Of a stretch of DNA of 26,945 bases, positions 14,680 to 23,349 are shown piece by piece. The notes beneath the pieces were generated by a model. That model ran no database searches. It was given only the letters and a program-made list of their open reading frames with translations, and was not told where the DNA came from. The translations under genes were made by a program, and so were the position numbers. The stretch comes from a virus, in the IMG/VR virus record IMGVR_UViG_3300022910_000011, positions 1-26,945 of that record; one strand, given 5' to 3'. Numbering within the stretch: the stretch's first letter is position 1; each line of letters starts with the position of its first letter.

Positions 14680-15134
14680 TTGGTCACCACATAGCGGTAG
14701 AGCGCCAGGATTCGGTCTTCACTGTCCTTGAGAAGGCCAAGCGCGGTGTTGCAACTGGTACACAAGATCCCCCGTACGTCTCCAGTTTCGTGATCATGGT
14801 CGACATGGTCTGGCGGACCGCCGCACGATTCGCACTCGGTGACGGCGTCGATCAACTCCAGCTCGTCCTTGCCCAGGCTGTACCGGTTGGCCCGACGCAC
14901 GTGCCGGCCGCACATCCGATGCGCTACCGCCTTCTTGATGCAACCATCAATCGTGCACTTGGTCCCGATCAGTTCGGCCCGAACAGTAGGCGGCAAGGTG
15001 CCAGCCTTCTTTCTCGACTGGTAGTGACGACTACACAGGTCACGGGCCAGGGGCCGCCGAGTGCACCCGTCCTCCAAGCACTCGGCGGCGGCCCACAACC
15101 TACGTCGTTCGAACGGCTTCTCTGGTTCGTCCAT
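14673..15134 (-). CDS. Endonuclease VII-like HNH nuclease, copy 1
   Basis: A 153-residue protein. The C-terminal half has the endonuclease VII core: CESCGG, VDHDHETGDVRGILCTSCNT and LGLLKDSE. The N-terminal half holds two more cysteine/histidine clusters (CLEDGC...CSRHY and CTIDGC...CGRHV), which look like a duplicated small zinc module used for DNA binding. It starts at ATG 15134, 22 bases after the polymerase stop, and overlaps the second nuclease gene. Confidence 0.8.
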   Translation of the reverse strand: MDEPEKPFERRRLWAAAECLEDGCTRRPLARDLCSRHYQSRKKAGTLPPTVRAELIGTKCTIDGCIKKAVAHRMCGRHVRRANRYSLGKDELELIDAVTECESCGGPPDHVDHDHETGDVRGILCTSCNTALGLLKDSEDRILALYRYVVTKC

Positions 15135-15156
15135 GCACCTGAGACTAAGTGATGAA

Positions 15157-17031
15157 CTAACTCACAAGCAAGTCGCTCTTGATCTTCTTAGCGTGATCCC
15201 CTGACATCCAGCGCGATTCTCCATTTTCGTCCAGGAGTACATCCGCCTCAGCAACGATCGGTACCCCGTAAAGGTCCAGACTCATAGCGGAACCGATGCG
15301 CTCCGCAACCTCGTCTGTCCTGCTCATCGGCACCTGGAGAACTACCTCATCGTGAATCCACATCCAGAACATGCGTTCAAGTTCAGGATCGCCGCCGGAG
15401 AACCGGCGGCACGCTCCGACTAGAATTTCACGACTGGACCCTTGAATTAAATAGTTCATCAAGGCGTAGCCACGGCCCTGGCTGGCCGGCACCAGGCGAC
15501 CGGAGATGAGCCGTACTGAGCCCTCGTGCTTGAGGCCGTCGTTCAGAGCGGCGATGGCGGGATACTTAGCCCAGTAGTCGCGGATGATCTGGCGGCACTC
15601 GGCCACCGTCCGGGTGTAACCCAGGTTCTTGGCCAGCACCGTGCCACCGCCACCGTAAACGATCAGGAAATTGATCGTCTTGGCCTCCTGGCGGGTCACG
15701 CCGAGCAGATCGGCGGTGAGCTGGTGGAGATCACCGCCGGCCAGGATGGTGTCGATCATCGTCTGCTCACCGGCCAGACTGGCGACCACCCTCAACTCCA
15801 CCTGAGCGAAATCGCACGACATCAGGACGTGGCCGTCCTCGGGGAGGAACAGCCCCCGCATGACGTGATCTTTCTTGCTGAAGTTCTGCATGTTCGGTGC
15901 CGAGCAGGCCATCCGGCTGGTAACCGTGCCGACCGTGGACAGGCCCGGATGGACGTACCCGTCCGGGTCCATCACCAGCAGAAGTTCTTTGGTCCGGCGG
16001 TTGCGATCCAGCACCCGCGAGTACCGGGCATAAGCGTCGGCGACGAGACGCCCGGCCTCGTCCAGGGGCTGACGGAGCAGAAGTTTGATGTTGTCCTTGG
16101 CCAGGCTCGGCCCACCGGTGTCGGTGCGAGCCTCGTCCGGCCAGGTGGTCCAGTCCACGCCGTGCTCACCCCACCACTTCTGGAGGGCGACGCCCTGGCT
16201 CGGCTTGAGCCCGCACACCTCCATCGTGATCGCCGCCGCGGCCCGGGCCTCGGCGTCCGAGGAGGCGATCACCTCGGCCAGGCGCTCGCGGTCCACCCTC
16301 ATGCCTCTGCGGACAGTCCGAGCGGCCACCTGGGACAGCCAACGCTCGGTGGTGAGCACATGGGCGGGAGATTCGCTCGCGGACGCCAGGAGGGGCACCA
16401 GACGCCGCGCAGCGATGGCGTCCAGGCCGGCGTAGAGCAGAAAATCGGGGTCGTCCAGCGGGACGTGGGTGAACCCCCACTTTTTGAGCTCCTTGGCCTT
16501 GACGGCGCGGCGGCCGATCTCCGGGTGAGCCTCCCGGTAGAGGACGTCGAACCGGGCGGTGAGTGCCTCCTCGGCGGCCTCCAGTTCCGGCATGTTGAAC
16601 CGTGTAGCCGCAGGCTTGAGCGAGCCCTGTCCGGCGGCGGCATCGGGTGCGGCCATGATCGCCATCACGTGGGTGTCGATGAACCGATCAGTGACGTCGA
16701 CACCGAGCGCGACCTGGACGGCCTCCGGGTCCATCCGGGTGTGCGAGGCGAACGTGTTGCCGGAGTGCGCCAGGACGGCCCGGGCGATCTCGGCCTGATC
16801 CGGATCGTCCAGCCGGTAGACCACGGCCGAGGTGTCGTCCTCGGCCAACTGGATCGTCCGGCACCTCCAGTCGGGATGGTGGACGCCGGCCGGCTCCAGG
16901 CCGGTGGACTCCACGTCCAGGCCGTAGAGCCCGACTGGTGCCGGACCGGGGACGTCGAACGGGTCCAGCTCACCGACGAACGGGCAGTAGATCGTGACGG
17001 GGGTGCCGCCCAGGGTGTGGCGGATGATCAT
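15157..17031 (-). CDS. DNA polymerase I, family A
   Basis: A 624-residue replicative polymerase. The 3'-5' exonuclease domain has DVEST near residues 38-42, an SHTRMD segment near 95 and YAGLD near 230. The polymerase domain shows motif A DFAQVELR near 403, motif B RQEAKTINFLIVYGG near 444-458 and motif C HDE near 558. All expected catalytic residues are present. Start set at the ATG at 17031, in ATGA overlap with the primase stop; the longer frame upstream lies over the primase gene. It should copy the phage genome with the adjacent primase-helicase. Confidence 0.92.
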   Translation of the reverse strand: MIIRHTLGGTPVTIYCPFVGELDPFDVPGPAPVGLYGLDVESTGLEPAGVHHPDWRCRTIQLAEDDTSAVVYRLDDPDQAEIARAVLAHSGNTFASHTRMDPEAVQVALGVDVTDRFIDTHVMAIMAAPDAAAGQGSLKPAATRFNMPELEAAEEALTARFDVLYREAHPEIGRRAVKAKELKKWGFTHVPLDDPDFLLYAGLDAIAARRLVPLLASASESPAHVLTTERWLSQVAARTVRRGMRVDRERLAEVIASSDAEARAAAAITMEVCGLKPSQGVALQKWWGEHGVDWTTWPDEARTDTGGPSLAKDNIKLLLRQPLDEAGRLVADAYARYSRVLDRNRRTKELLLVMDPDGYVHPGLSTVGTVTSRMACSAPNMQNFSKKDHVMRGLFLPEDGHVLMSCDFAQVELRVVASLAGEQTMIDTILAGGDLHQLTADLLGVTRQEAKTINFLIVYGGGGTVLAKNLGYTRTVAECRQIIRDYWAKYPAIAALNDGLKHEGSVRLISGRLVPASQGRGYALMNYLIQGSSREILVGACRRFSGGDPELERMFWMWIHDEVVLQVPMSRTDEVAERIGSAMSLDLYGVPIVAEADVLLDENGESRWMSGDHAKKIKSDLLVS

Positions 17032-19514
17032 GAGTCTCTCCGAGCCGTCGATGGGTGGCAGGTGGGGCAGGCGTACCAGAGTCCGTCCACCAGGATCTCC
17101 TCGTGACCGAGCTCGCACAAGGATGTGTAGTGGTGTGCAGACGCTATCAGGTACTGATCGGGGTCTGCACTGGAACTGTCCGTTTTGTCCGGTGGCAGAA
17201 GTGGCACTTTTTCAGCTCCCTGCCCTGTTCCAGGAAATGATGTCACACCATGATCAACTTCATCACTTTTGTGTTTTCTCACGACGGGTGAGGGTGGGTT
17301 TAAAACTGCCACTTCTGCCACCCCAGAGACCGTTTTGTCCGTTTCGTCCACCCCGACCTGCGGGGTGTCCGTTTTGTCCCCTGAATCCAAAACTGCCACC
17401 CCGGGGCTCAAAACTGCCACCCCCGGATTGAAAAGTGCCACCGGCCCCTGGTCGTACTGGGACTTGTGGAGCATGGTGATGTTCCAACCCCGTACCTTGC
17501 TCGGCCCGTTACGGACTTGTTCCACCCCTGGAACGGTCTCCAGACGGGCGGCCAGCTTGTTGCGGCCGAGGGCCGAGCGACTCTCGTCGGCCGCCCATTC
17601 CTTGAACGCGGTGTGCACCTCGGCCGTCGTCATGAAGCCCTTCCCGACGACGCACCGGGCGGCGAGGAACTGGCGGACCCGGTCCGAGGCGATCTCGAAC
17701 GTCTCGCGCACCTGAGGATCGGTCACCAGTGCCACCCCGCGCTCACGGCGGGCCCGCCAAGCGGCCACCAGCCGGACGAGAATGCCCGGTAGCTCCTGGA
17801 GCATGGCCAACTCGATCTCGGGCTTCTCGGCCCCGGCGAACGTCCGGCCGAACTGAAACGGCTTGATCCGCTCGGAGTAGGCCCGGCTCCCCTCGCCGAC
17901 CGTGGGCAGTTCGTTGGCGCTGAAAGCGAACAGCGCCCGGTTGGTGAAGGAGAACTGACCGCCGTACTTGCGGTCGGCCATGATCAGGTCCTCACCCGTC
18001 ATGAGCTTGAAGATCGACAGGTCCTCCACATGGTTGGCCGACAGGTCGGCGGCCACGTTGAGCAGCTTGCCGTAGACGTTGGCCGCCATGAACCGGTTCT
18101 CCACCAACTGGTGCAGGGTCACCCCTGAGGTGTTCCGGGAGCCGGCGAGCGCCATCAGCAGGCGCAGGAACGTGCTCTTGCCGGACCGGGACGGCCCGAA
18201 CAGGAACAGCGCCTTGGTCGGCGTCGTGCTGGGGTCCAGGATCGCGCTGGCCGCCTCCTCCAGGTCGGCCATCTGCCCGGGCCCGATCGACTCCTCCAGC
18301 CACCGTTCGTAGGTCGGCGCCGTGGCATCGGGGTCCCAGGGAATGGCGAACTGGGCCGTGCTGAAGTAGTCCGGCGAGTGCGGCAGGAGCTCCCCGCTGA
18401 CGAGGTCCAGCATCCCGTTCGGCACGTTCAGGACCGGGGCCGTCATCCGGTCCGGCAGGAACCGGCCCTCGTTGGCCAGCTCACCCATCGTGAACTTCTC
18501 GGCGTTGGAGTGGTGGCTGGCCACGAACCGCTCGCCGAGAAGCTGGGTGATGGCGGACAGGAAGCTGAGTCCGTCGATCCCGTAGACCCCGTTGTCGTAC
18601 ATCGCCACCTTGCCCTCCGCCGACAGGGCCGCGGGGTACGACTCCCGGATGAACTCCGAGAGCGTCTTGACCAGCAGGCCGCCGGACACCGGATCGAAGA
18701 ACATTCCGCCCGGGGCCTGGGCCCTCTCCTCCCGCCGCGCGGCGGCCTCCTTGCGGGCCTGATCGGTGGCGCTCGGTCTCCTCGCCGCCGGCTTGGTGAT
18801 CGCTTCTGTGATCATCAGCTCCATGAGCCGGTGCCGCACGGCCTCGGGCCGTTTGGCCAGCACGTCGTCCAGGCCGTCCTTGCCGCGGCCGGGCACCTGA
18901 GCGAACTTCACCGAGTCGACGCCGTAGATGGCCAGCTCGGCGGCCAGGGCCAGACCGGCCTCGTACACCTGGAGGTTGGTCCCGGCGTCGGCGTCCAGCA
19001 CGATGATCGCGTCACCGACGCCGGCCAGGTCCATCAGGTCCTCGGTCGGCTCCCCGCCGGACTGCCAACTCCAGCACCCGGAGATGCCGTAGACCGAGCA
19101 CTCGGGCGGGGCGTAGATGGCGGCGGCGATCACCTGGTGGGTACCTTCCACCAGCAGGGCCCGCATCGCCCCGGTCACATGCCGGGCCACATGGAGCACC
19201 GGCTGGAAGCCCTTGGGGAACAGGTACTTGGAGACGGTGCCGTCGGCGTTGACGTGCGGGGTGTCCGGCTTGAGTTGGTACTGGACGGACACGCCGGGCG
19301 TCGGACTCACCAGCGGGTAGAGCATCCCGGGCAAGTACCCGTTATCGGTGGTCCAGTACGAGGGGATGTCGTCCTGAACGGCCTGCATCCCCTCCTCGTC
19401 CTGCACGGGGATCACTCCGGCGTCCCGGGCCTGCTTTGGGGTGATGGCGCGCTTGGCCAGCTCGGCCACCTGGTGATCGTTAAAACCAAGGGTCACCTGG
19501 TAGGGGTCGCTCAT
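17028..19514 (-). CDS. D5-like primase-helicase with Toprim domain
   Basis: An 828-residue protein. The N-terminal half has a Toprim-like fold (LLVEGTHQVIAA near 118, IVLDADAG near 169), expected to make primers. A linker with a D5-N-like region follows, then an SF3 helicase: Walker A FGPSRSGKST near 438-447, a Walker B-like LLNVAADLS near 485 and FAFSAN near 525. The last 130 residues are Pro/Asp-rich, with CELGHEE and YACPTCHP near the C-terminus as a possible zinc site. Starts at ATG 19514 behind GGAAGG and ends in ATGA with the polymerase. Confidence 0.9.
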   Translation of the reverse strand: MSDPYQVTLGFNDHQVAELAKRAITPKQARDAGVIPVQDEEGMQAVQDDIPSYWTTDNGYLPGMLYPLVSPTPGVSVQYQLKPDTPHVNADGTVSKYLFPKGFQPVLHVARHVTGAMRALLVEGTHQVIAAAIYAPPECSVYGISGCWSWQSGGEPTEDLMDLAGVGDAIIVLDADAGTNLQVYEAGLALAAELAIYGVDSVKFAQVPGRGKDGLDDVLAKRPEAVRHRLMELMITEAITKPAARRPSATDQARKEAAARREERAQAPGGMFFDPVSGGLLVKTLSEFIRESYPAALSAEGKVAMYDNGVYGIDGLSFLSAITQLLGERFVASHHSNAEKFTMGELANEGRFLPDRMTAPVLNVPNGMLDLVSGELLPHSPDYFSTAQFAIPWDPDATAPTYERWLEESIGPGQMADLEEAASAILDPSTTPTKALFLFGPSRSGKSTFLRLLMALAGSRNTSGVTLHQLVENRFMAANVYGKLLNVAADLSANHVEDLSIFKLMTGEDLIMADRKYGGQFSFTNRALFAFSANELPTVGEGSRAYSERIKPFQFGRTFAGAEKPEIELAMLQELPGILVRLVAAWRARRERGVALVTDPQVRETFEIASDRVRQFLAARCVVGKGFMTTAEVHTAFKEWAADESRSALGRNKLAARLETVPGVEQVRNGPSKVRGWNITMLHKSQYDQGPVALFNPGVAVLSPGVAVLDSGDKTDTPQVGVDETDKTVSGVAEVAVLNPPSPVVRKHKSDEVDHGVTSFPGTGQGAEKVPLLPPDKTDSSSADPDQYLIASAHHYTSLCELGHEEILVDGLWYACPTCHPSTARRDS

Positions 19515-19582
19515 GTGGGGTAGCCTTCCGATTGCGAATGGTGTTCCTCGGTCCGCCGGACGTGCTCTTTCGATGGGAGCTA

Positions 19583-19612
19583 GAGGGCGGGTTGCTTCGG
19601 CGGCCCGCCCTC
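19583..19612 (-). terminator. Long hairpin terminator between the HTH gene and primase
   Basis: GAGGGCGGGTTGC at 19583-19595 pairs with 19600-19612 across a TTCG tetraloop; the stem is 13 bp with two G-U pairs when read on the plus strand. It follows the HTH stop (19616) directly. On the minus strand the loop is CGAA. No strong U-tract, but the stem is very stable; it could end transcription from either side. Confidence 0.6.
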
Positions 19613-19615
19613 ACC

Positions 19616-19837
19616 CTATTCCGCGAAAGGGTCGTCCGGAACGGGCGTCACCATCGCCTCGATCTCCGAACGCTTGAACCGTACCCACTGCATCCCGCCG
19701 ATCTTGTAGCGGGTGATCCGGTGCTCGTTCGCCCACCGGTCAATGGTGCGCTCGTTGACGCCGACCAGATCGGCGGCCGCCGATCGAGTGATCATGTCGT
19801 GCTCTACCTGATCGTTCCGGTTTATCTCGTGGTCCAC
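19616..19837 (-). CDS. Excisionase/MerR-type helix-turn-helix protein, 73 aa
   Basis: A small DNA-binding protein. AAADLVGVNERTIDRWANEH forms the helix-turn-helix, followed by the ITRYKIGGMQWVRFKRSEIE wing typical of excisionase-family (winged HTH) proteins. Start at GTG 19837, with AGCAGGAG upstream. It is the gene next to the divergent promoters, so it may control the early/late switch or be an accessory excisionase. No integrase is in the window, so I prefer a regulator. Confidence 0.7.
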   Translation of the reverse strand: MDHEINRNDQVEHDMITRSAAADLVGVNERTIDRWANEHRITRYKIGGMQWVRFKRSEIEAMVTPVPDDPFAE

Positions 19838-19874
19838 GGGGGTGCTCCTGCTCTCGATGCCGCTGGTCAGTGCC

Positions 19875-19903
19875 AAGGTACAGGCCCGTAGGAGGATAGA
19901 CAA
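19875..19903 (-). promoter_or_regulatory. Promoter for the minus-strand HTH gene
   Basis: On the minus strand, TTGTCT (19898-19903) is followed after 17 bases by TACCTT (19875-19880), about 38 bases ahead of the GTG start. It lies back to back with the plus-strand promoter. Confidence 0.5.
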
Positions 19904-19905
19904 GG

Positions 19906-19934
19906 TTGCACATGTCGGTCCTGCTCGGTAGGCT
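19906..19934 (+). promoter_or_regulatory. Promoter for the plus-strand early genes
   Basis: TTGCAC (19906-19911), a 17-base spacer and TAGGCT (19929-19934) form a good sigma-70-like promoter 32 bases before the first plus-strand gene. The 129-bp region between the two arms contains both divergent promoters and probably operator sites. Confidence 0.55.
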
Positions 19935-19966
19935 CCTGCCATTGCCCATCGAGAGTGGAGCACGAC

Positions 19967-20152
19967 ATGAACATGGATCTTCTCCTCTGCACGTTCGGAA
20001 TGCTTGGCTGGTTCGGCACATTGGCCCGCCTGGGCACGGACCGCCGGGCCGGCAAGGGCCCCCGCCACCGTAACCCCGGCCTCCCCCGGATGCGCCGATC
20101 GGGCACCACGCCCCGCCGCAGGTACACCCCCGACTACTCCCTGGCCGCCTGA
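19967..20152 (+). CDS. Small early protein, hydrophobic then basic, 61 aa
   Basis: The product begins with a short hydrophobic segment (MNMDLLLCTFGMLGWFGTLA) and then becomes strongly basic. It may attach to the membrane with a positively charged inner tail. Start at ATG 19967 is chosen because GGAG ends 6 bases upstream; a GTG at 19955 is in frame. The stop overlaps the next ATG (TGATG). First gene of the plus-strand operon; function unknown. Confidence 0.55.
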   Translation: MNMDLLLCTFGMLGWFGTLARLGTDRRAGKGPRHRNPGLPRMRRSGTTPRRRYTPDYSLAA

Positions 20153-20379
20153 TGGCCGCCCCGGCTCTGCGGCGGGGCCGTAGCGGCAAGTTCACCCCGG
20201 CCAGTCTGCGGGACTACCTCCGGTACCAGATCAGCACCAAGGACGGGGTGGACCGAGAGCAGTACGCCTTCGCCGTCCTGGAGGAAATGCTCCAGACCGA
20301 CGCACCGGGCTGGACACGCTCCCAGATCAAGGCTGCGGCCGAGGGCCTCAGGCTGGGCATGAACGAAGGTGTCCGGTGA
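20152..20379 (+). CDS. Small helical early protein, 75 aa
   Basis: A basic N-terminus (ALRRGRSGKFTPASLRDYLR) is followed by helices (EQYAFAVLEEMLQTD and WTRSQIKAAAEGLRLGM). No family recognised. It overlaps both neighbours (TGATG at its start and GTGA at its end), as in early actinophage operons full of small host-takeover genes. Confidence 0.6.
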   Translation: MAAPALRRGRSGKFTPASLRDYLRYQISTKDGVDREQYAFAVLEEMLQTDAPGWTRSQIKAAAEGLRLGMNEGVR

Positions 20380-20465
20380 AAGCGCTGGTGATCTTCGGCC
20401 TGGCCCTGTCGTCCTGGGCCGCCGTCATCCTGATCACGCTCGGTCTGCTGGCGGTGTTGCGATGA
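20376..20465 (+). CDS. Single-span membrane micropeptide, 29 aa
   Basis: A 30-codon gene starting at GTG 20376 in GTGA overlap and ending in ATGA overlap with the next gene. Almost the entire product is one hydrophobic helix (LVIFGLALSSWAAVILITLG), flanked by Lys at the start and Arg at the end. It may insert in the host membrane. Overlap on both sides and clean frame support a real gene despite its size. Confidence 0.5.
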   Translation: MKALVIFGLALSSWAAVILITLGLLAVLR

Positions 20466-20665
20466 GGGGCCAGCCCGGCCGGTCGCACCCGGTGGACCCG
20501 CGGCGATTCTTTCCGCTCACGTTCAGTGAGCGACGCGTCCGCATTCAGCGCTACCACGGTGTGGAGAAGATCGCCTACCGACGGGTGTCCCGGCTGATCG
20601 CCCTCAACCCGGACCCGCGGACGCTGGGCGAGGTCATGTTGCGCGGGATCAAGGAGTCGGCGTGA
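20462..20665 (+). CDS. Small basic early protein, 67 aa
   Basis: A compact, Arg-rich protein (RRFFPLTFSERRVRIQRYH, then KIAYRRVSRLIAL and a C-terminal helix) that could bind nucleic acid. No family recognised. It overlaps neighbours by ATGA and GTGA junctions, so it is translated as part of the same chain. Confidence 0.6.
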   Translation: MRGQPGRSHPVDPRRFFPLTFSERRVRIQRYHGVEKIAYRRVSRLIALNPDPRTLGEVMLRGIKESA

Positions 20666-21093
20666 GCGAGTACCTCCTGATCGGCGGCGAGAAGGACGGC
20701 GAGATCGTCCGGTGGCCTCGGCATGACCAGGCCCCATGCATCTTCCCGACCGACGAGCCGGCAGGCCGGTGGTCGTCGATGCGCACCACCCCGCCGTACT
20801 GGCCTCATGAGTTGCGGGCCCAGGGAGAGAACGACCGTCCGGCCTACCGAGTGGCTACGCCAGATGGCTATCTCTACCCCGCCGACCATGCCCGGATCGC
20901 CTACCGGCTTCTGGCTCTGTCGCTGGAGGACCTGGCCCGGGTACGGATCGGCACGCCCAAGCCCAAAACGTCGGAGCACAGGTGCCCCCGATGCGGGTCT
21001 ACCAGGTGGGTACGCGCATCGCGTACCGGTGGTCTCACCGTGTTCGCCCAGTGCGTACCCTGTGGCGCGTTCGGTGATCGGCTGGAGAAGTGA
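20662..21093 (+). CDS. Early protein with C-terminal zinc ribbon, 143 aa
   Basis: The first 95 residues begin MSEYLLIGGEKDGEIV and resemble small phage proteins of unknown role. Near residues 108-136 a CPRCG ... CVPCG pair forms a zinc ribbon. It starts with GTG at 20662 and overlaps the helicase gene (GTGA). The link to the helicase suggests a DNA- or RNA-binding partner, but that is inference. Confidence 0.65.
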   Translation: MSEYLLIGGEKDGEIVRWPRHDQAPCIFPTDEPAGRWSSMRTTPPYWPHELRAQGENDRPAYRVATPDGYLYPADHARIAYRLLALSLEDLARVRIGTPKPKTSEHRCPRCGSTRWVRASRTGGLTVFAQCVPCGAFGDRLEK

Positions 21094-22760
21094 GCCCGGT
21101 CAACCGGGACGCCGGCCTGTTCACCCTCCGGCCGTACCAGGAACACACCGTGGCGGCCAACCGGGCCGCCCACCTGGGCCGGCGGCGGCCGACCGGCACC
21201 GGGGTGGCGAACCGGACCGCCAACGTCCTGGCCACCGGCCTGGGCAAGACGGTGATCGGCTCCACGATGGCCGCCCTGGCGCTGGAGCGGATGGAGCGGA
21301 CCATCGTCCTCACCCACCGCCAGGAGCTGGCCGACCAGTGGATGCAGAAGCTGCATAGCCAGCACCCCACCGCGTCCATCGGCCTGGTGAAGGGGTCCCG
21401 GAACGAGTGGGACGCCGACATCGTGGTCGCCAGCGTGCCGTCCATCGGCACCGAGCGTCAGCTCCGCAAGCGGCGGATTCCGGCCGACCGGTTCAGACTC
21501 GGCATCGCGGACGAGTGCCACCATTCCGCCGCTGACACCTGGCAGCAGGCGATGTCGTACTTCGGCGCGTTCAACGGGATGCCCTGGTCCGGCTTCACGG
21601 CCACCCTGGTCCGGGGTGACTCTCGGGCCCTGGGCGACACCTGGCAGGAAATTGTCGCGGATTACGACATCGGTTTCGGGGTGCGTAACCGCTTTCTGGT
21701 GAAACCGCGCGGTATCCGGGTCCGGGTCAAGGACCTGATGCTGGACGAGGTCAAGCGCAGCAGAGGCGACTTCCAGGACGAGGACCTGGGTGCGGCGATG
21801 GTGGACGCCGACGCCGGCAACACGATGGTGAAGGCGTATCAGGACCACCTGGCCGGTAAGCGCACGGCGGCGTTCGCCCCGTCCGTCTACTCCGCCCGGC
21901 GATTCACCGAGACGTTCTCCGAGGCCGGTATCCCCACCGAGATCATCACCGGGACCACTCCGGACGAACAGCGTCAGGCGATCTACGAGCGGTTCCGGCT
22001 CGGCACCACGCTGGTCATCTGGAGCGTCGGCGTACTGACGGAGGGCTGGGACGCCCCGTGGTGTGAGGCGATCCTCAACGCCCGGCCGACCGAGTCAGCC
22101 GCCCTCTACATCCAGATCGTCGGCCGCGGCCTGCGCCCGTTCGCCGCGGGCGGCAAGACGGAATGCGTCGTCCTGGACGTCGTCGGCTCCTCGGCCAAGC
22201 ACCGGCTGATGAGCCTGAAGGACCTGGCCGGGCACGAGGGCGATCCCCGGGAGACGATCGCCAGCTACACCGACGAGGACGGCACCGAGGAGCTCGGCGG
22301 CGAGTACGTCGACCCGAACGTCAAGGACTACCTGGAGGGTGAGCTGGTCGCCGAGGAGGTGGACCTGTTCGCCGACTCCGACTCGGCCTGGCTCCAGACG
22401 GACGGCCAGGTCTGGTTCATCCCCACCAGGGAGTCCTACTGGTTCTTGGCTCAGCCGCCGAACGAGGGCGGTTTCCGGCTCGGTCGCATCCCGGCCAACG
22501 GCGGCCGGGCGTACTGGGCCGAGCGCGAGCTCACCCTGGAGGCCGGGATGGCCTGGGCCGAGCGCTACGCCGGGGACGAGGACCCCTCGATCTCCAGCCG
22601 GACCGCCAGCTGGCGCAAGTCCAAGCCGAGCCAGGCGATGGCGGCCAAGGCCCAGCGGCTCGGCATCCCGTACGAGGGGATGCGCCAGGGCGAGCTCGGC
22701 GACCTGATGACGGTCGGCCACGCGAACATCGTGCTGCGGAAGTACGCGGCCAAGGTGTAG
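21090..22760 (+). CDS. SF2 helicase (DECH box)
   Basis: A 556-residue superfamily 2 helicase: Walker A ATGLGKT near 50-55, motif Ia IVLTHRQELADQW, Walker B ADECHHS near 141, motif III FTATLVRGD and motif VI QIVGRGLRP near 341. The C-terminal 200 residues are not part of the helicase core. It probably unwinds DNA during replication or recombination. It starts with GTG at 21090 in overlap with the preceding gene. Its stop TAG lies inside a TAGGGT promoter-like element. Confidence 0.9.
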   Translation: MSPVNRDAGLFTLRPYQEHTVAANRAAHLGRRRPTGTGVANRTANVLATGLGKTVIGSTMAALALERMERTIVLTHRQELADQWMQKLHSQHPTASIGLVKGSRNEWDADIVVASVPSIGTERQLRKRRIPADRFRLGIADECHHSAADTWQQAMSYFGAFNGMPWSGFTATLVRGDSRALGDTWQEIVADYDIGFGVRNRFLVKPRGIRVRVKDLMLDEVKRSRGDFQDEDLGAAMVDADAGNTMVKAYQDHLAGKRTAAFAPSVYSARRFTETFSEAGIPTEIITGTTPDEQRQAIYERFRLGTTLVIWSVGVLTEGWDAPWCEAILNARPTESAALYIQIVGRGLRPFAAGGKTECVVLDVVGSSAKHRLMSLKDLAGHEGDPRETIASYTDEDGTEELGGEYVDPNVKDYLEGELVAEEVDLFADSDSAWLQTDGQVWFIPTRESYWFLAQPPNEGGFRLGRIPANGGRAYWAERELTLEAGMAWAERYAGDEDPSISSRTASWRKSKPSQAMAAKAQRLGIPYEGMRQGELGDLMTVGHANIVLRKYAAKV

Positions 22761-22781
22761 GGTGTACGTAGATAGACACCC
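22758..22781 (+). promoter_or_regulatory. -10-like element and inverted repeat before the transporter gene
   Basis: The helicase stop codon TAG is the start of TAGGGT (22758-22763), preceded by GTG. GGGTGT at 22760-22765 pairs with ACACCC at 22776-22781. A matching GTGTAAGGT occurs before the nuclease start at 23951. It could be a promoter with operator or a weak terminator; the -35 is poor. Confidence 0.3.
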
Positions 22782-22800
22782 ATCGACAGAGGAGCGCACC

Positions 22801-23349
22801 GTGAAACGCTATACCTGGATCGTCGGCCTGGCCCTGGTGGCCTCAGTCGCACTCGCCAACTACGCCACCGCCCGCTACCACTTCGTCCCGGTGGGGTTCG
22901 GCCAGCAGGCCACCGCCGGCACGTTCTTCGCGGGCCTCTGCCTGGCCCTGCGGGACGGTCTCCAGGACCTTGGCGGCCGATGGGCCGTAGGTGCCGCCAT
23001 CCTTGCGGGTGGACTGGTCTCGGTCCTGACGTCAAATCCGACGCTGGCCGTCGCGTCCGGTGCCGCTTTTGTGGTGAGTGAAGTGCTGGATGCGGCAGTT
23101 TACACCCCGCTGAAAAATCGAGCGTCGGTGGGCTCCCCTCGGTGGGCTGGAGCCGTGACGGCCTCCAACGTGGTCGGCACGCTGGCCGATACCGTTGTGT
23201 TCCTGGCGCTGGCGTTCGGCTGGGCGGCGATCCTCCCGGCCCTGCTCGGCCAGCTGATCGGCAAGGCGTACCCCACCGTCGTCTACCTGCTCGGAGGGTG
23301 GCTCCGGCGTGCTGTACATGGCGAACCCGTCGAACTGGCGCGTCCGTGA
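22801..23349 (+). CDS. VUT/YhhQ-family queuosine-precursor transporter
   Basis: A 182-residue membrane protein matching the VUT family (YhhQ-type), which imports preQ0/preQ1 7-deazaguanine bases. It has about five to six hydrophobic segments (starting WIVGLALVASVALANYATAR and WAVGAAILAGGLVSVL) and the family signatures TAGTFFAGLCLALRDGLQDLGG, DAAVYTPLKNR and NVVGTLADTVVFLALAFGW. It starts with GTG at 22801 behind GGAG with 6-base spacing. Its 3' end overlaps the DpdA-like gene by about 40 bases. In a phage this placement fits supply of a precursor for DNA modification. Confidence 0.85.
   Translation: MKRYTWIVGLALVASVALANYATARYHFVPVGFGQQATAGTFFAGLCLALRDGLQDLGGRWAVGAAILAGGLVSVLTSNPTLAVASGAAFVVSEVLDAAVYTPLKNRASVGSPRWAGAVTASNVVGTLADTVVFLALAFGWAAILPALLGQLIGKAYPTVVYLLGGWLRRAVHGEPVELARP

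Noticed and set aside
15526-17106. 526-codon plus-strand frame opposite DNA polymerase
   Set aside because: Antisense shadow of a gene with clear polymerase motifs A, B and C.
19616-19837. Excisionase fold as evidence for lysogeny
   Set aside because: The window has no integrase or attachment site, and this fold is also used in ordinary regulators.
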